Source: Eunapius fragilis
Lineage: Eukaryota > Porifera > Demospongiae > Spongillida > Spongillidae
NCBI GenBank assembly: GCA_963681505.1
Contig: OY811988.1
Span: 558,001-622,000 of the forward strand
DNA: 64,000 bases
Reading direction: 5' to 3'
Shown here: positions 36,031 through 47,423 of the stretch, one piece after another
Numbering within the stretch: the first letter of the stretch is position 1
Layout: the number at the start of each line of letters is the position of its first letter
The notes under the pieces: model-generated
What the model saw: only the letters and a program-made list of their open reading frames with translations
Told to the model about the DNA's origin: nothing
Databases searched by the model: none
Position numbers and translations under genes: made by a program

Positions 36031-36722
36031 AGCAATTTATGATGGTGCAGCCTACCTCAGATTGAGGTGTATGAAGATGCATCCCTTCCCATGCTTAAGA
36101 TGCATGGTGATGCTGGCAGTAACCTTTGTAGCCTAGTACCAACATAAACTTTGACTGTAAAGTTATGAGTGGAAATGTTGCACTCCATGAAAGTGTATTG
36201 TAATTTCACCCACATTGAACAGAGTATTTCATATCACAGGGATGATACAGCCCTGAAATGTAATGCACTGCACATAGAATATATACTCTAGCCTAGCTTT
36301 GAGTAAACAAGTGAAGTAATTATAATCATCGTTAATTTCACAGTTGTTGCAGGTGAATTGTCAAATCAATATCTGCATGTAATAATTACTAAATTACATG
36401 TATGTAGCAGTTGGTCAAAATTCACTCATCTATAAATTGTTGCATACATGTATAACTGTTTAACCTCGTAAAAGCTATTATTACAACAATTAATCATCCT
36501 TTTGCCATTACTAGCCAACTTGAATAAGTAAGCCAACACATTCTGAACAGTACAGGACAAATTCAAAATACATTAGCGGTAACTTATTCATGTACATGTA
36601 CATATAACAAGACCCAATCAGGTAAGGTACATGAACATAAGTGCAATGGTTTCCATATGAAAGCCAACAGTGTGTGCTATTGATGTACAAAAAAAGCAAG
36701 TCCACATCCCATACACACCACG

Positions 36723-39700
36723 TCAAGAATTACAGTGTTGCACATGAAGCCTGAACTTCTGTATCTCCCCCTTCTTGAAGACCAAACTGCACTTAGGGCA
36801 GGCAAGGTTGGGGTCCGGTGGAGCCACCACTTCACAACTGCCAACATATACATCTCGATCACCTAGATTGCTAAGGCCTGCAGCAACCTGGGGCTTCCCA
36901 GGGACAAATGGAGGTGGCAGGTCCTCAGGAGGAGGTGGAGGAGGATAGGGAAGTGGAGGTGGAGTAGGCACTCGACTGATGTGGTATGCATCTGGTGGAG
37001 GTTGTTGGGTGGTCCCTGCAGTTTGTGTTGTTGGAGATAACATGTTAGAATTAGAATCGTGACCAGTGCCCAGACCTATGCGAGGACTAACCAATGCCCA
37101 GATCACCACCAGCTGCACGGCCTTCTTCCTCATATATGGAAGATGCAGCATGTGGGCCCTGTGGAATGAGGAGGGGAGGAGGAGGGGAGGGAGGAGGGAG
37201 AGGGAGGAGGAGGGGAGGGAGGAGGGGAGAGGAAGGAGGGGAGGAGGAGGGAGAGGGAGGAGGGAGAGGGAGGAGGGGAGAGGGAGGAGGGGAGAAAGAG
37301 GAGGGGAGAGGGAGGAGGGGAGAGAGTGGTGGAGGGGAGGGAGGAGGGGAGAGGGAGGAGGGAGAGGGAGGAGGGAAGAGGGAGGAGGGGAGAGGGAGGA
37401 GGGAGAGGGAGGAGGGGAGAGGGAGGTGGGAAGAGAGGGAGGAGGGGAGAGGGAAGAGGGGAGAGGGAGGAGGGAAGGGAGGAGGGGAGAGGAAGGAGGG
37501 GAGGAGGAGGGGAGAGGGAGGAGGAGGGGAGAGGGAGGAGGGAAGAGGGAGGAGGGGAGAGGGAGGAGGGAGAGGGAGGAGAGGAGAGGGAGGAGGGAGA
37601 GGGAGGAGGGGAGAGGGAGGAGGGAGAGGGAGGAGGGGAGAGGGAGGAGGGGAGAGGGAGCAGGGGGAGGAGGGGAGAGAGGAGAAGAGATGGAGAGGAA
37701 AGGGATATCCAATGTTTTGTTAATTCGAACACAATGTAAAAATTACTCAAAAAGCAGAAATGCTGCATGCATATTATAATTCCTTAAGTATGTGCACGCA
37801 GCTAACGAAGAATCTGAAAAATAATTTTAAAAGTCAACAGTTTGTACCAGCATTACATGCAAAATACAATAGGACCACTGATATCATATTCATGGCACTT
37901 TTTGGGCTGGGTGGGACATGTATTGTATACACGTGTGTATAAATGGAGGACTTTTAAATCATGTACTGGACTACAGGATTTGCCAATGCTTAAATCTAGC
38001 TAGCATGTAAATTAGTATTGCCCATGCATTGCTGGTTACAGCATGACAAACATACATCAGCAAAAAGCGGTACCTTGGTAATAGTTGTAGTTGCCATAAC
38101 TTTGGTCATAACATCAGCCAGCTGTAATGGTTATACGATACTTATTATGGTTGTAAACCACTACACAGTTCACACATGCATATGTACATGCACATTTATA
38201 GAAATACATGCACATGTCAAATTGTGCCACCTCAATACCTGTTTGTCAGCCGCTTCCTTCTGTAATCTGATCTCATCAAGCTGTTGAGTGAAACCATACA
38301 TTAGAGGCCTGTTCACTGGAAGATACACACCAACGCATACCTGCTTCTTGAATTCTTGTGTTTGCCTGTTTTCCTACAAGTATTTGGGAGCAATGAATAC
38401 AAGTATAATACATATGGGATAGGGGCAGCAAAAAGGGACATAACAGGCGATACTATAGTTCATTTTCCATGAAGGAGCATCAAGGGCGAACATATAATTT
38501 AGAGTTCAGGCCACTGTACATGCCATGATGGACAGACTAATTTCCAGTGCATAAGAAAGAAGTCGTAGGTGCCTCCAAAAAATTCGAAAACTTGAAAAAA
38601 TATGCGCTAGGCCCCTTTTTGCTGCCTCATACCATATGTACAACAGTTCTTTAAATAGCACTAAAGAAATATACAGACAATTGGGTGCTTAAAGAAAAGT
38701 TAATAATGCAGTCACATTTTCAATCAAGTGACAAAAGACAAAAGGCAACACCTCAACTTTTGATTCTAATTAGGAACACTGCAAGGACAAACCACACCAC
38801 AATATACACGCAATAGTTTGTTTACTTCATTTTGAAACTGGAGAAACTTTGTCCTTGATGTATCATTAAAAAAATTACTGTTTGGTTTCTTGATGCACTT
38901 AAAATAATACTGACAAGAAGTACAAGTCCGTTTATGAACGAGAAATAATCTTTTTGATACACATACAACAAACTTTACTTGTGTGTGTAAGTGTGGTCTG
39001 CTTTAAACCAATGCATATAGTCCGCTAGCAATGACCATGTTTTACAAATATGTATCAAAATGATTTGTTCATATTCTAAATAGAGTCTGCAGGATCAAGG
39101 TTTGACACTGGTACATGTAACCATTAAAATTGACCTGATCACATGGCCATTGTTTGAGATGGTTAGACAGGGATGTTGTCTACCAAATACTGATAAATGA
39201 AATACAAATTACACAACAAACGTAGGGAGTGAGAGATGGGTGGGCCAACAGGTCCCATAATAAGGCTAACCATGTGAAGGAAAGGCCACACCCCTTCATA
39301 CATGTCTATTACCTAGGACCTTTATAGCCTGCCCTGACCTTCTGATCAGGAGGCCAGGGTTTGAGGGCACCTACATTTATATGTACAACCCTCCTAACAC
39401 AAGAGGTATGGTACACACATTGTATGCCAAAGTTAAGATTAGAATTACTTCTTTAACGGTAGTGCATATACTGTACCTGCTCAAGCTGTTGTTTGTAAGC
39501 CTCCACCTGCTTCTGGTACTGCTTCACCTGGGCCACCTTCACTGCTATCTCCTCTCTGAGGTCCCTTGTCACTGGCTTTAAGTCAGCCACTTCCTTGTCA
39601 GCAACAACAAGCTTGGATTTCACCTCAGCTATTTCCTGTCTTGCTGCGCTAAGGTCTTTAATCAGGCTATCCCTCTCCCCTGCTGCTTTACTTCTGTCTT

Positions 39701-42700
39701 CTCTTTCCTTTTTGAAGTCATCAGCAAATACATCCCTCTATACAGCACACATGTGTAAGTGTTCAGGATATACATGATCACGTATTGCACATGCAATGAA
39801 CACAATAACAGGATCACAGCACATTCTACATGTACCACCAGCACATGTATCATGCACATTACAACCTAAAATACCTCAGCTGCAGTTACTTCAAGTCTAG
39901 AAAGAAGACTTTGAAAGGATTCTTCCATTGCCTTCAGTTTCTCTGCTACACCATTCATGCAAGACGATGAGTCATCACCTGATACTTCAGCAGGTTTGTT
40001 TGCAGCTTCAGGGTTTACCTTGAATACAAGAAATATAAATATTTATTTGCTTCACATAAGTAGTGTTATGTAACTATGCACCTCATGAATTTCATCTTTT
40101 CGGCATTTCATCACTTCAGGGTTTGCCTTTTCCTTTTGAAGGTCACTGATCACCTTATTCTTAGACTCAATGATGTGTTTTAAGTTAGCTTTGTTCTCTT
40201 CCAATGAAGTAATCTGATCCATCAGGGTCCTTATATAGGCTTCACATGTGCTATGCTTACTAGATGGCTTTGACTTCCCTTTGAGCCATTCATTCTCCAC
40301 TTCTAGCTGACTTATTTTCTCTGTGTTTTCCTGCTTCTCTGCATCATTCCTTGCAATTACTTCCTTCATTGTCTAAAGATAAGCACATGTAAATACATGT
40401 GCATCAATATATGCTATACATGAACTGAGGTAACATGTAAAAGTTGCAATAATGAAGTTCAGAAATAGGCACCAGGGAGTCCATGAATTACACAAGCACA
40501 GAAAACTAGTAGTATTCTAAAATAATCCACATGTTACAGAGTTTATATGGGATAATTGTATACGCACATGTATAAATGTCACAAACATAAAACATCTGGC
40601 CTGGGAAATGATCAAATGCCTTAAGCCTTCGGCCCAGGCAAGGCTCAGGTTGTACATACAGGCCAATGACATGAGCAACATCAGTCACATGTGCACGTAA
40701 TGGCTGAACGTAGGATGGCAAATTGAATTAAGATGGCAATGAAGCCTAGCCGTGAAAATGAATATCAGGTTTAAATTGGCAGATCCAGCATTTAATGATA
40801 GCGGCTGTGAAGTTTTTGGATACGTATGCATGAGAAATGCACTTTTCGCTGCCATTCCCAACATTTGCGTATGTAGATCTGTGGTTAATTCGTAACTCCA
40901 TGTGTAATGCAACAGACCAACCCCCCACCCCCCCCGTCACCATCCACCAGTGGGTACATCCTGTTTGAGAGCCAGCATATCTGTCCAACACTTATATAAT
41001 GTTGTAGCCTCTGTAGATCTATGCCCATGTCCAGAGGTTGAGAACACCAATTGGTAAAGACATGCTCCACTTCTATTAATGACAATTTGGATCCTGCCTA
41101 TTTCTGAATTGATGCCAGCTCTCGGACTATTTATCACTGAGTTAATAATTTATAGGACATATTCCCCAATTTGTCCTTGTTTAAGTACAGCAATCCTTAC
41201 ATAAGGACTGTTTTAAACACCTCAAAGTCTCAGTTCGTACCCCATACCACAATGGTGGGACTGATTGTATTATTAAGTGAGAGGCTGGTGGGAGGGGGGG
41301 GGTACCTCCCCAGTTGAATGGCCTTTTTGATTTGTCACTACTACTTTAATTAATAAAGTATGTCAGCAGAAAATGCATTAAACATTTTAAATGCTTTTCC
41401 CGGTGGTCACCTATCCACCTATGCACACAATGGTAATTATTAAAGACTGGCTATAATTAACCTTTTATGGACAAGGATGAGAAACCTTACATGACATTTC
41501 TCATTAAGCCTATCAATCTCCTTCTTATGTCTGTCCACTTCCACCTCCATGCTTCTCTTTTCCATCTCCAACTCATTCTGCACCAACTATATTATAGAGC
41601 ATGTTAAATGATTTCATTGTTCATCATCCTGGGACATATGAACAAACAATAATATTTTTACAACTTCCATTTTAAATTGCATGCACTTTAGACTCAAAAT
41701 GAGGCTGGAATGCCATTATTAAATGGTTATGGAAGCATCAGATTTACAGGTGTAAACAAGCCATTTATATTTTGGGGCGGAGGGGAGTGGGGGTTATGTA
41801 GTAATTGACACACTCAACACACCATAATATACAATTTGCTGTGTATATTTAAAAAATCTTTGCATAACCAAGGCAATGAATGTTCCAAATTCGAATGTGA
41901 ATCTATCATACAACCCATGAGTGAGGAACCCAAGACTGCAATGTGAACTTTCATTTACTTACTTCCTTGTATAGATGTACCATATCCTTGTAAGGAAGTG
42001 GGTTGGCAGTGCACAGTGTTTGAAGGTGATTATTTAGGTCGCGTGAAGAAGGTCTTTTGCTTGGATCATGCTCACAACACCATGTCACTATCTGGTAGAG
42101 ACACTCCACTTCTGGTGTAGCTCTTAAGGCCTCAAGTTGTACTTGCCGTTTATTACGATCAGCATCCCTACTCTGGATACCAACACAGAGAGCAACTATC
42201 CCGAAACTGAAAATGTCTGATTTGTAATCATATGTCTGAGGGTAGGTAAGGGCTTCTGGTGGCATGTATGGAAGAGCACCGCTCGATATAGTTATCATGG
42301 ATCCGTCGACAGTGTTGCCAAAGTTGGCTATCTTTGCCCTCCAGTCTGGTGTGAGGAAGATATTGGTGGTAGTGAGGTCGCCATGGATGATGGGCGGGGC
42401 GAAGGAGTGTAGGTACATTAGTCCAGCGGACACGTCTCGAAGGACAGAAAGTTTGATCTGGACGGGGATGTTGGGGTAGGCTTCCAGTGACGAGGCAAGA
42501 CTCGCGTTCATCCTTTCCCAAACGAGGCAGGAGCCTCCGCCGTCTTCCTCGTACACAACGCCTATGAACTGCACGATGTTAGGGTGCCTCAGGCTGCTAT
42601 GCAAACGACACGCTCTCACCAATTGAGCGGTCAACTCATGGCGGCCCACCGAAGGCTTCTCATAGTTCGGTCTTTTCACGACGCAATAAGCCCCGCTAAC

Positions 42701-42799
42701 TTTATACTCCTTGTCAAACGCTCCTGCTTGAAGCACGCCCTCTTCCTTTGTGCGCGTGGATTCTGTCACCTGTACTCTATACTGACTCAAATCCTCCAT
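36723..42799 (-). CDS. L6: type 1 pseudokinase - coiled coil - UBAN - Pro-rich - C2HC finger protein
   Basis: Inferred exons (minus): 42799-41963 kinase-like, 41586-41491, 40372-40082, 40018-39875, 39737-39477, 38373-38341, 38280-38239, 38121-38074 and about 37112-36723, all phase 0, about 713 aa. UBAN: VFADDFKKEREDRSKAAGE opening the 39737 exon, which ends with KVAQVKQYQKQVEAYKQQ. The last exon has PPPEDLPPPFVPG, then PPDPNLACPKCSLVF..H..HC and ends NS. Its 3' splice site is uncertain: a 530-bp pyrimidine tract precedes it, and the same frame stays open through the tract to 37712. The acceptor CCGTGCAG at 37113 keeps phase 0. A ubiquitin-binding scaffold is inferred; kinase activity is unlikely. 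Confidence 0.8.
37150..37695. repeat. Polypurine/polypyrimidine tract of about 540 bp
   Basis: GGAGGGGAGAGGGAGGAGG-type repeats on the plus strand, pyrimidine on the gene strand. It lies in the last intron of L6, or is translated as Ser/Pro/Leu repeats if that intron is not removed. The large plus-strand ORFs here (37066-37779 and others) are by-products of the repeat. Confidence 0.9.
41963..42799 (-). CDS. L6 kinase-like exon (predicted pseudokinase)
   Basis: A 279-aa first exon. I chose the ATG at 42799 (MEDLSQYRVQVTE) by alignment to L2-L4; an ATG 66 bp further up is also in frame. The Gly loop is degraded (QAGAFDKEYK), a Lys remains in CVVKRP, HGD replaces HRD, and DFG is NFG (KIANFGNTVDG), losing the metal-binding Asp. 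PPEA and DIFSFG are intact. A conserved fold without the DFG Asp is typical of pseudokinase scaffolds. Confidence 0.9.
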
Positions 42800-43118
42800 A
42801 CTGCCTTTTGACGTCACACATTGTTTACATATGCATGCTTTAGATAAATTCCTGATCGTTACCAAAGATAATATGTTATCTCTGCCGCTACGTTAGGGGG
42901 GTGACTGCTCTCTGCCCAGAAAGTACTAGTGCCCTTGACCGTACCGGTATACCCCTCGGCCCCAGTGGCGTAGTGTGGTTGTTGAGCGCCCGGGGGCATA
43001 ATGCAATTATGGCGCCCCCCCCCCCCCCCCCCCCCCCCAGGGGCGGAGGTGGATCTAGGATTTTGCAGCGAGGGTTGGTATGCAGCCGCAAGGGCAGAGA
43101 GGGATGTGCCGGTGTAAC

Positions 43119-43885
43119 AGGATAGCCTGTCCCCCCGGACATCCCATCCTAGTACACGCTGTCCCTCTTTAGGATACACTGTCCCCCCCCCCCCCCTACA
43201 CACACACACACACACGCGCGCGCGCGCGTGTGTGTGTGTGTGTGTATGTGTTAGTGACTTGTCTGGAAAGAGGCCATATTACTCCCTTTCCGTGTATCTC
43301 CAAACAGTCGATAAATCCAGTCATTTCAAAGGAGACAATTTCAGTGTTTTGTAGCTGTCGAATGCCAGAAGAGGGAAGAATGATTCAATGTACAAAATGC
43401 AAGGAGTGGTTTCACAGGCAGTGTGCAGGTCCCTAGGAAGGCATGGAGATCCAAAGAATGCATATGGCATTGTGGTAGATGCAAGAATCGAAATGACTTA
43501 CATGTATAACATATATGGTCTGTATGATATTTGCATGCTTTGTTGTATTTGTTGTTATATATAATGGACTGAAGTGTATACCATCAAAAATGGCTACACA
43601 AAAGGAAAGTAGTTTGGAGACTTGTCCAAAATAGTTGAGGCCCAAGCGCCGTCGAGCTCCTTTGGTCGAGACGCCCCCAGCACGTTATAGTCACATACAG
43701 GATGCTTGTGCGCACTAAGTTCTCAAACATCAGTGAGGGGACTGCTAGTCCTAAGGCGGACTAGTATTCCTAGGACTAATGGTCCGCCGGGGGACAACGT
43801 ATCCTAGGACGCGGAGTCCGGGGGACTCCGCGTCCTAGGATACGTTGTCCGGGCGGACAATTTTTACGGGGGGACAGGCTATCCT
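43119..43885. mobile_element. Element nested in the hAT-like copy, perfect 19-bp inverted ends
   Basis: AGGATAGCCTGTCCCCCCG at 43119-43137 and its exact inverse at 43867-43885. The interior holds a CA/CG/TG microsatellite (43199-43248), a PHD-finger-like fragment, and a dense palindrome cluster at 43743-43860 built from TCCTAGGA and CGCGGAGTCC words. The target duplication is not clear. Confidence 0.8.
43332..43490 (+). pseudogene. PHD-finger fragment inside the nested element
   Basis: Reads ISVFCSCRMPEEGRMIQCTK then CKEWFHRQCAGP, the first half of a PHD finger (C-x-C..C-x2-C..H-x2-C). A stop follows; the next frame continues WRSKECIWHCGRCKN, with the last two Cys of the fold, so a frameshift splits it. 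PHD fingers are often carried by transposons; this one is broken. Confidence 0.6.
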
Positions 43886-44454
43886 ACTACTGCGGGCCTC
43901 GATCATCCCAGCAAGGGGGTATGCAAAGCTCCCCTAAAGCAGCCGCTTTGCAACTTTCGCACTTTTTAAGCCACAAAAACATGATACTTTCGTATTAACA
44001 GACAATAATTTAATACACTGCTCGCAAGCAACCTATGCCTTCGTACATTCAATCGTTTACAATAAGAAATTTAGTTTGGGGAAGTTTCCGCCCCCGCAAA
44101 ACTACCCTCGCCCTATGGACTGGCGCTATGTGTACCTGTCTGTACGATAATGCTAACTGCTCGCTGCCATTGTGAGCCTGTGCATAACAGGCTCACAATG
44201 GCTGAATGGCAGCGAGCGATAACCCTGAAGTTGGAACTGCAATGTGTCATGGGTGTATTCAACAGATTATGGAGGTGATAATTGGATACCGTATCTTCAA
44301 TGTCGGTGATTAGAAATAAATGTAAAAGTTTGCGTGCAGATGTTTGACTCAAGATATGCCCGGGGCCCGTTCGCGTTAGCGCGATAATTATCTGTGCAAA
44401 TTGTCTATTTTGGCGCCCCTAAACCCCCTGCGCCCGGGGACATATGTCCCCTCC

Positions 44455-44486
<32 letters not shown>

Positions 44487-44650
44487 CGCTACGCCACTGC
44501 TCGGCCCAACCATCATGCTGCATACATCATACAAACGCGGATCGAATTATACATGTAGATATTACAGTAGATATTTATTATTAGTAATATTTATATCATC
44601 TGTGAAATTATGCAGGTACTGACACAATACAAAAAATTACAAGTCAATAA

Positions 44651-45862
44651 TCAAATATCTCCTATTATTATTATTTTTATAAGATTTAGTTGAATGTATG
44701 ATGATGTGTCCTCGCCCACACCCTCTTCTTCTTCTGGGACGTCCTCCTCCCCTGCCTCCTCGCTATGCTTGTTCTGGCCAGTTGGTGGGGGTAGCACTGG
44801 TGGAGACAGCACTGGTGGTGGTGGTGGGGCAGCACTGATGGTGATGGTGGGGCAGCAATGGTGGTGGTGGTGGGGGCAGCACTGGTGGTGGTGGTGGGAG
44901 CAGCACTGGTGGTGGTGATGGGAGCAGCGCTGGTGGTGGTGGTGGGGGCAGCGCTGCTTCAGGAGGTGGCTGGGTGAAGGGGAGAGGAGTCGGAGGATGA
45001 ATGTCGTCATCCTCTTCCTCCTCTGACCCCTCGTTGGTGAAAAAACCTCTGAGGTCTTCAGCTGCCATCTACATGTATGTAACAGAGACTATGATTAAAT
45101 TTTTACCTCTTTCTTTTTTCAAGCAAAGTGCAAAGCCTAGAATTAACATGGTAGTAAATATTTACCTCTTTTTGCAAAGTGCAATATTCTGTGGGTGAGT
45201 GACTTTTATACCTTGTAAACGCCTTAACACGTGTGTAGACTGCAGTGCTAAAAATCTGTTGGTCCAATTCTATCATATAAATGACAGGGAGGGAAAGGGT
45301 GTATGTGTGTTGGTTGTGCTAAAAATCTATTGGTCAAATTTGATCCAGTAAAAATATTAATGCTCCCATCTAACATGGAGGTGTAGCCTATATGCAATAG
45401 ATGGATAGTGTGGGAACTCATGAAGTGATCAGTGTAGATCGATAAGTAAGGAAGCCTTATCAGATTAAAACAAAGGACACTGCTGTACACACAGTTGAGT
45501 CTCCATGCATGTGAAGTGAATGGTTTTGTGCAGATCCGTGGTGTACATAGTCGGGCGGGCCATACTACCGCGTTTGGACAGGTAGTAGGGTGACAAGCCC
45601 GACCAAACGCGGTAGTAAGGCCGCCCGACTTAGCTGTACAAATGTTGCATGCACAGCTTTTTAATGTTAATACAACATGCCATACATACCTTTGGGTGGT
45701 GGTGGTAGTTCTGTGACCCCTGCGGTACCGCGTCCTCTCGGAAGCACATTTAGCCAATCGGACTGCGGGGTCATTCCAATACCGACTCCTTTTAGATGCT
45801 TTAATGGCAGCTGAATTGTCCTCGTATTTCTGCAGCGCGGTTTCCCTCGAGGTCCTCTTCAT
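44651..45862 (-). CDS. Hypothetical two-exon gene (basic N-terminal exon, acidic/Pro-rich second exon)
   Basis: Exon about 45862-45690 starts MKRTSRETALQKYEDN and carries the pattern IKASKRSRYWNDPAVRLAKC then ASERTRYRRG, resembling the short K-A-x-R-x-R-Y-x-x-x-P-x-V-R repeats found in some transposon-encoded proteins. A donor AAAG/GTATGT follows. The next exon begins near 45068: one frame reads MAAEDLRGFFTNEGSEEEED and then Pro-rich, the other is His/Cys-rich and ends at 44651. Which frame is joined I cannot decide. The His and Pro runs come from a GGT/GGG repeat. Confidence 0.3.
45549..45630. mobile_element. 82-bp palindromic element
   Basis: AGTCGGGCGGGCCATACTAC and its near-exact inverse, with CCGCGTTTGG/CCAAACGCGG adjoining, around a ~25-bp loop. 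It would form a stable hairpin. It resembles a minimal MITE. Confidence 0.7.
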
Positions 45863-45899
45863 ATCGCTGCCTTTAGCAGCACGGTTCTCCTCGAGTTAG

Positions 45900-47420
45900 T
45901 TAGTGCGTTGTAGTTGTCGCATCTGTACAGAGGCGATTTTCTTTTCGGGATCGGGCCTTTGTAGCTGTCGCGCATTCTGCTTTCTCTTATATCCTTTTGG
46001 ACATTGCTACACAATACCCAGTTTAGTGTATGCAGAGATAATTCTATATATTATCTCTGGTGTATGTAGATACTGATAAATATAGATAGGTGATAACAAG
46101 GTGTAAATATTTTAGGTGGGCGTAATTACAACGCGATTCATCATTAGGGGCCGTAAATAGGGCATGATTCATGATGATTGATTACACGATGGCATATTCA
46201 AACAACTTCACTAGCCAAAGTAACAACTAAACTGCGATAGGAACATCTTAGTTCAGGTTAGGGTATTTATACTGCCTAAAATCTATTATATATCATTATT
46301 AAATAGAACTTGATATATATGTGTCTATATGACACGTAAGGATAACGTGCCGGTAAATTTCGAAGCGATTGGTACTATTGCCGGTCTTCAAAACCGTTCG
46401 TAGCTCGAGTTATACCTTCCTAAGAAAAATTAGAAGACGACGACGACGACGACCAAGAATTATTTTAGGACTGGGCACGAGAAACAGGAAATTGCTTGTT
46501 TCTCTATAATCACACCGTTTTATGACACGGAACCAACGTAGAACTGTAGATCGTTGTGCTCTAATTCCATCGCGATAAAGAGATAAGCGATCCGTTTCTC
46601 CGATGTTCCTCCAGACGCTAGTTAAGTTTTATTAATGACATTCATCAACCCTCAATCAATCCTATATTGAACCTGCTGCCGCCGGTTCAGATATAGGACT
46701 ATATTCTAATAAATAATAACGGTGAATGGTGCAATAAGAACTCAGTATTGAGCAAACCAGATGACCATCAGTTTTACCCCTCCATCATGATTCTACAAAA
46801 ATTGAGACGGTGTTTGTGTGAGGGGTGGGGGTGGCTGTTATTGGTCTTTAGGGTAAGGGTTAGAACACCATATCAGGTTGCATATTGGCATTGAAGAGAG
46901 TAAAGCATAGATCCCTCCAATTATCAATTATTTTTAACAGTTCTGTGTCTAATATGTCAATGATGTATTCATAAAACTATTAGTAATAAGGGGCACTGAG
47001 CGAGGATTGTAGTTCTGACAATACAGTAGTAATAGCTATACCCTTTACTGAGGACAAGCACTATGTTTGGAGCTTACATCTGTTCTGATCTTAGCCAGCC
47101 GGACATAGTCTTGTCTAACTGAATTAGAAGATGCACACACTAGTTACATGGGGGTCAGGGCACAGCAATGTAGATATGCAGATCCTTTGTGAGTATGAAG
47201 CTGCAAAATTGACTGTGACCATCTCATCCTGCCAGGCTTGTACACTGAATATGTAGAATCCAAAACCATCTTTCCAGCTATCTGTGACACTAGAACTAAT
47301 TTAATCTGGTATACTAATCGCTAGTCTTGATCATGCAGATGGAAGCGTCCTGATTGTATCACCATCGTACCTTGATGAAATGGCAGACTATTGGCTTGAC
47401 AACATGTGTAGACACTTACA
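45900..47420. other. Spacer with no confident gene
   Basis: AT-rich. A GAC repeat lies at about 46437-46453. A short plus-strand frame around 47330-47430 (ADGSVLIVSPSYLDEMADYW) has coding-like character but no partner exons or family I recognise. Confidence 0.35.
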
Positions 47421-47423
47421 ATC

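Larger units (their letters stand above)
42963..44499. mobile_element. hAT-like nonautonomous transposon with 8-bp target duplication
   Basis: Ends CAGTGGCGTAGTG and, inverted, CAGTGGCGTAGCG, with direct 8-bp flanks CTCGGCCC at 42955-42962 and 44500-44507. The unoccupied version of the same repeat (CCCCTCGGCCCAACCATC) is at about 57965-57985, confirming the exact insertion. It contains poly-C blocks and a second inserted element. No transposase seen. It lies about 160 bp upstream of the L6 ATG. Confidence 0.92.

Noticed and set aside
37066-37779. Long plus-strand Gly/Arg/Glu-rich ORFs
   Set aside because: They are shadows of the GGAGGG purine repeat opposite the L6 gene; no domain, start context or splice support.
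44694-44918. Trp/Gly-rich plus-strand ORF
   Set aside because: Frame through a GGT/GGG repeat; the opposite strand has a better, still weak, case.
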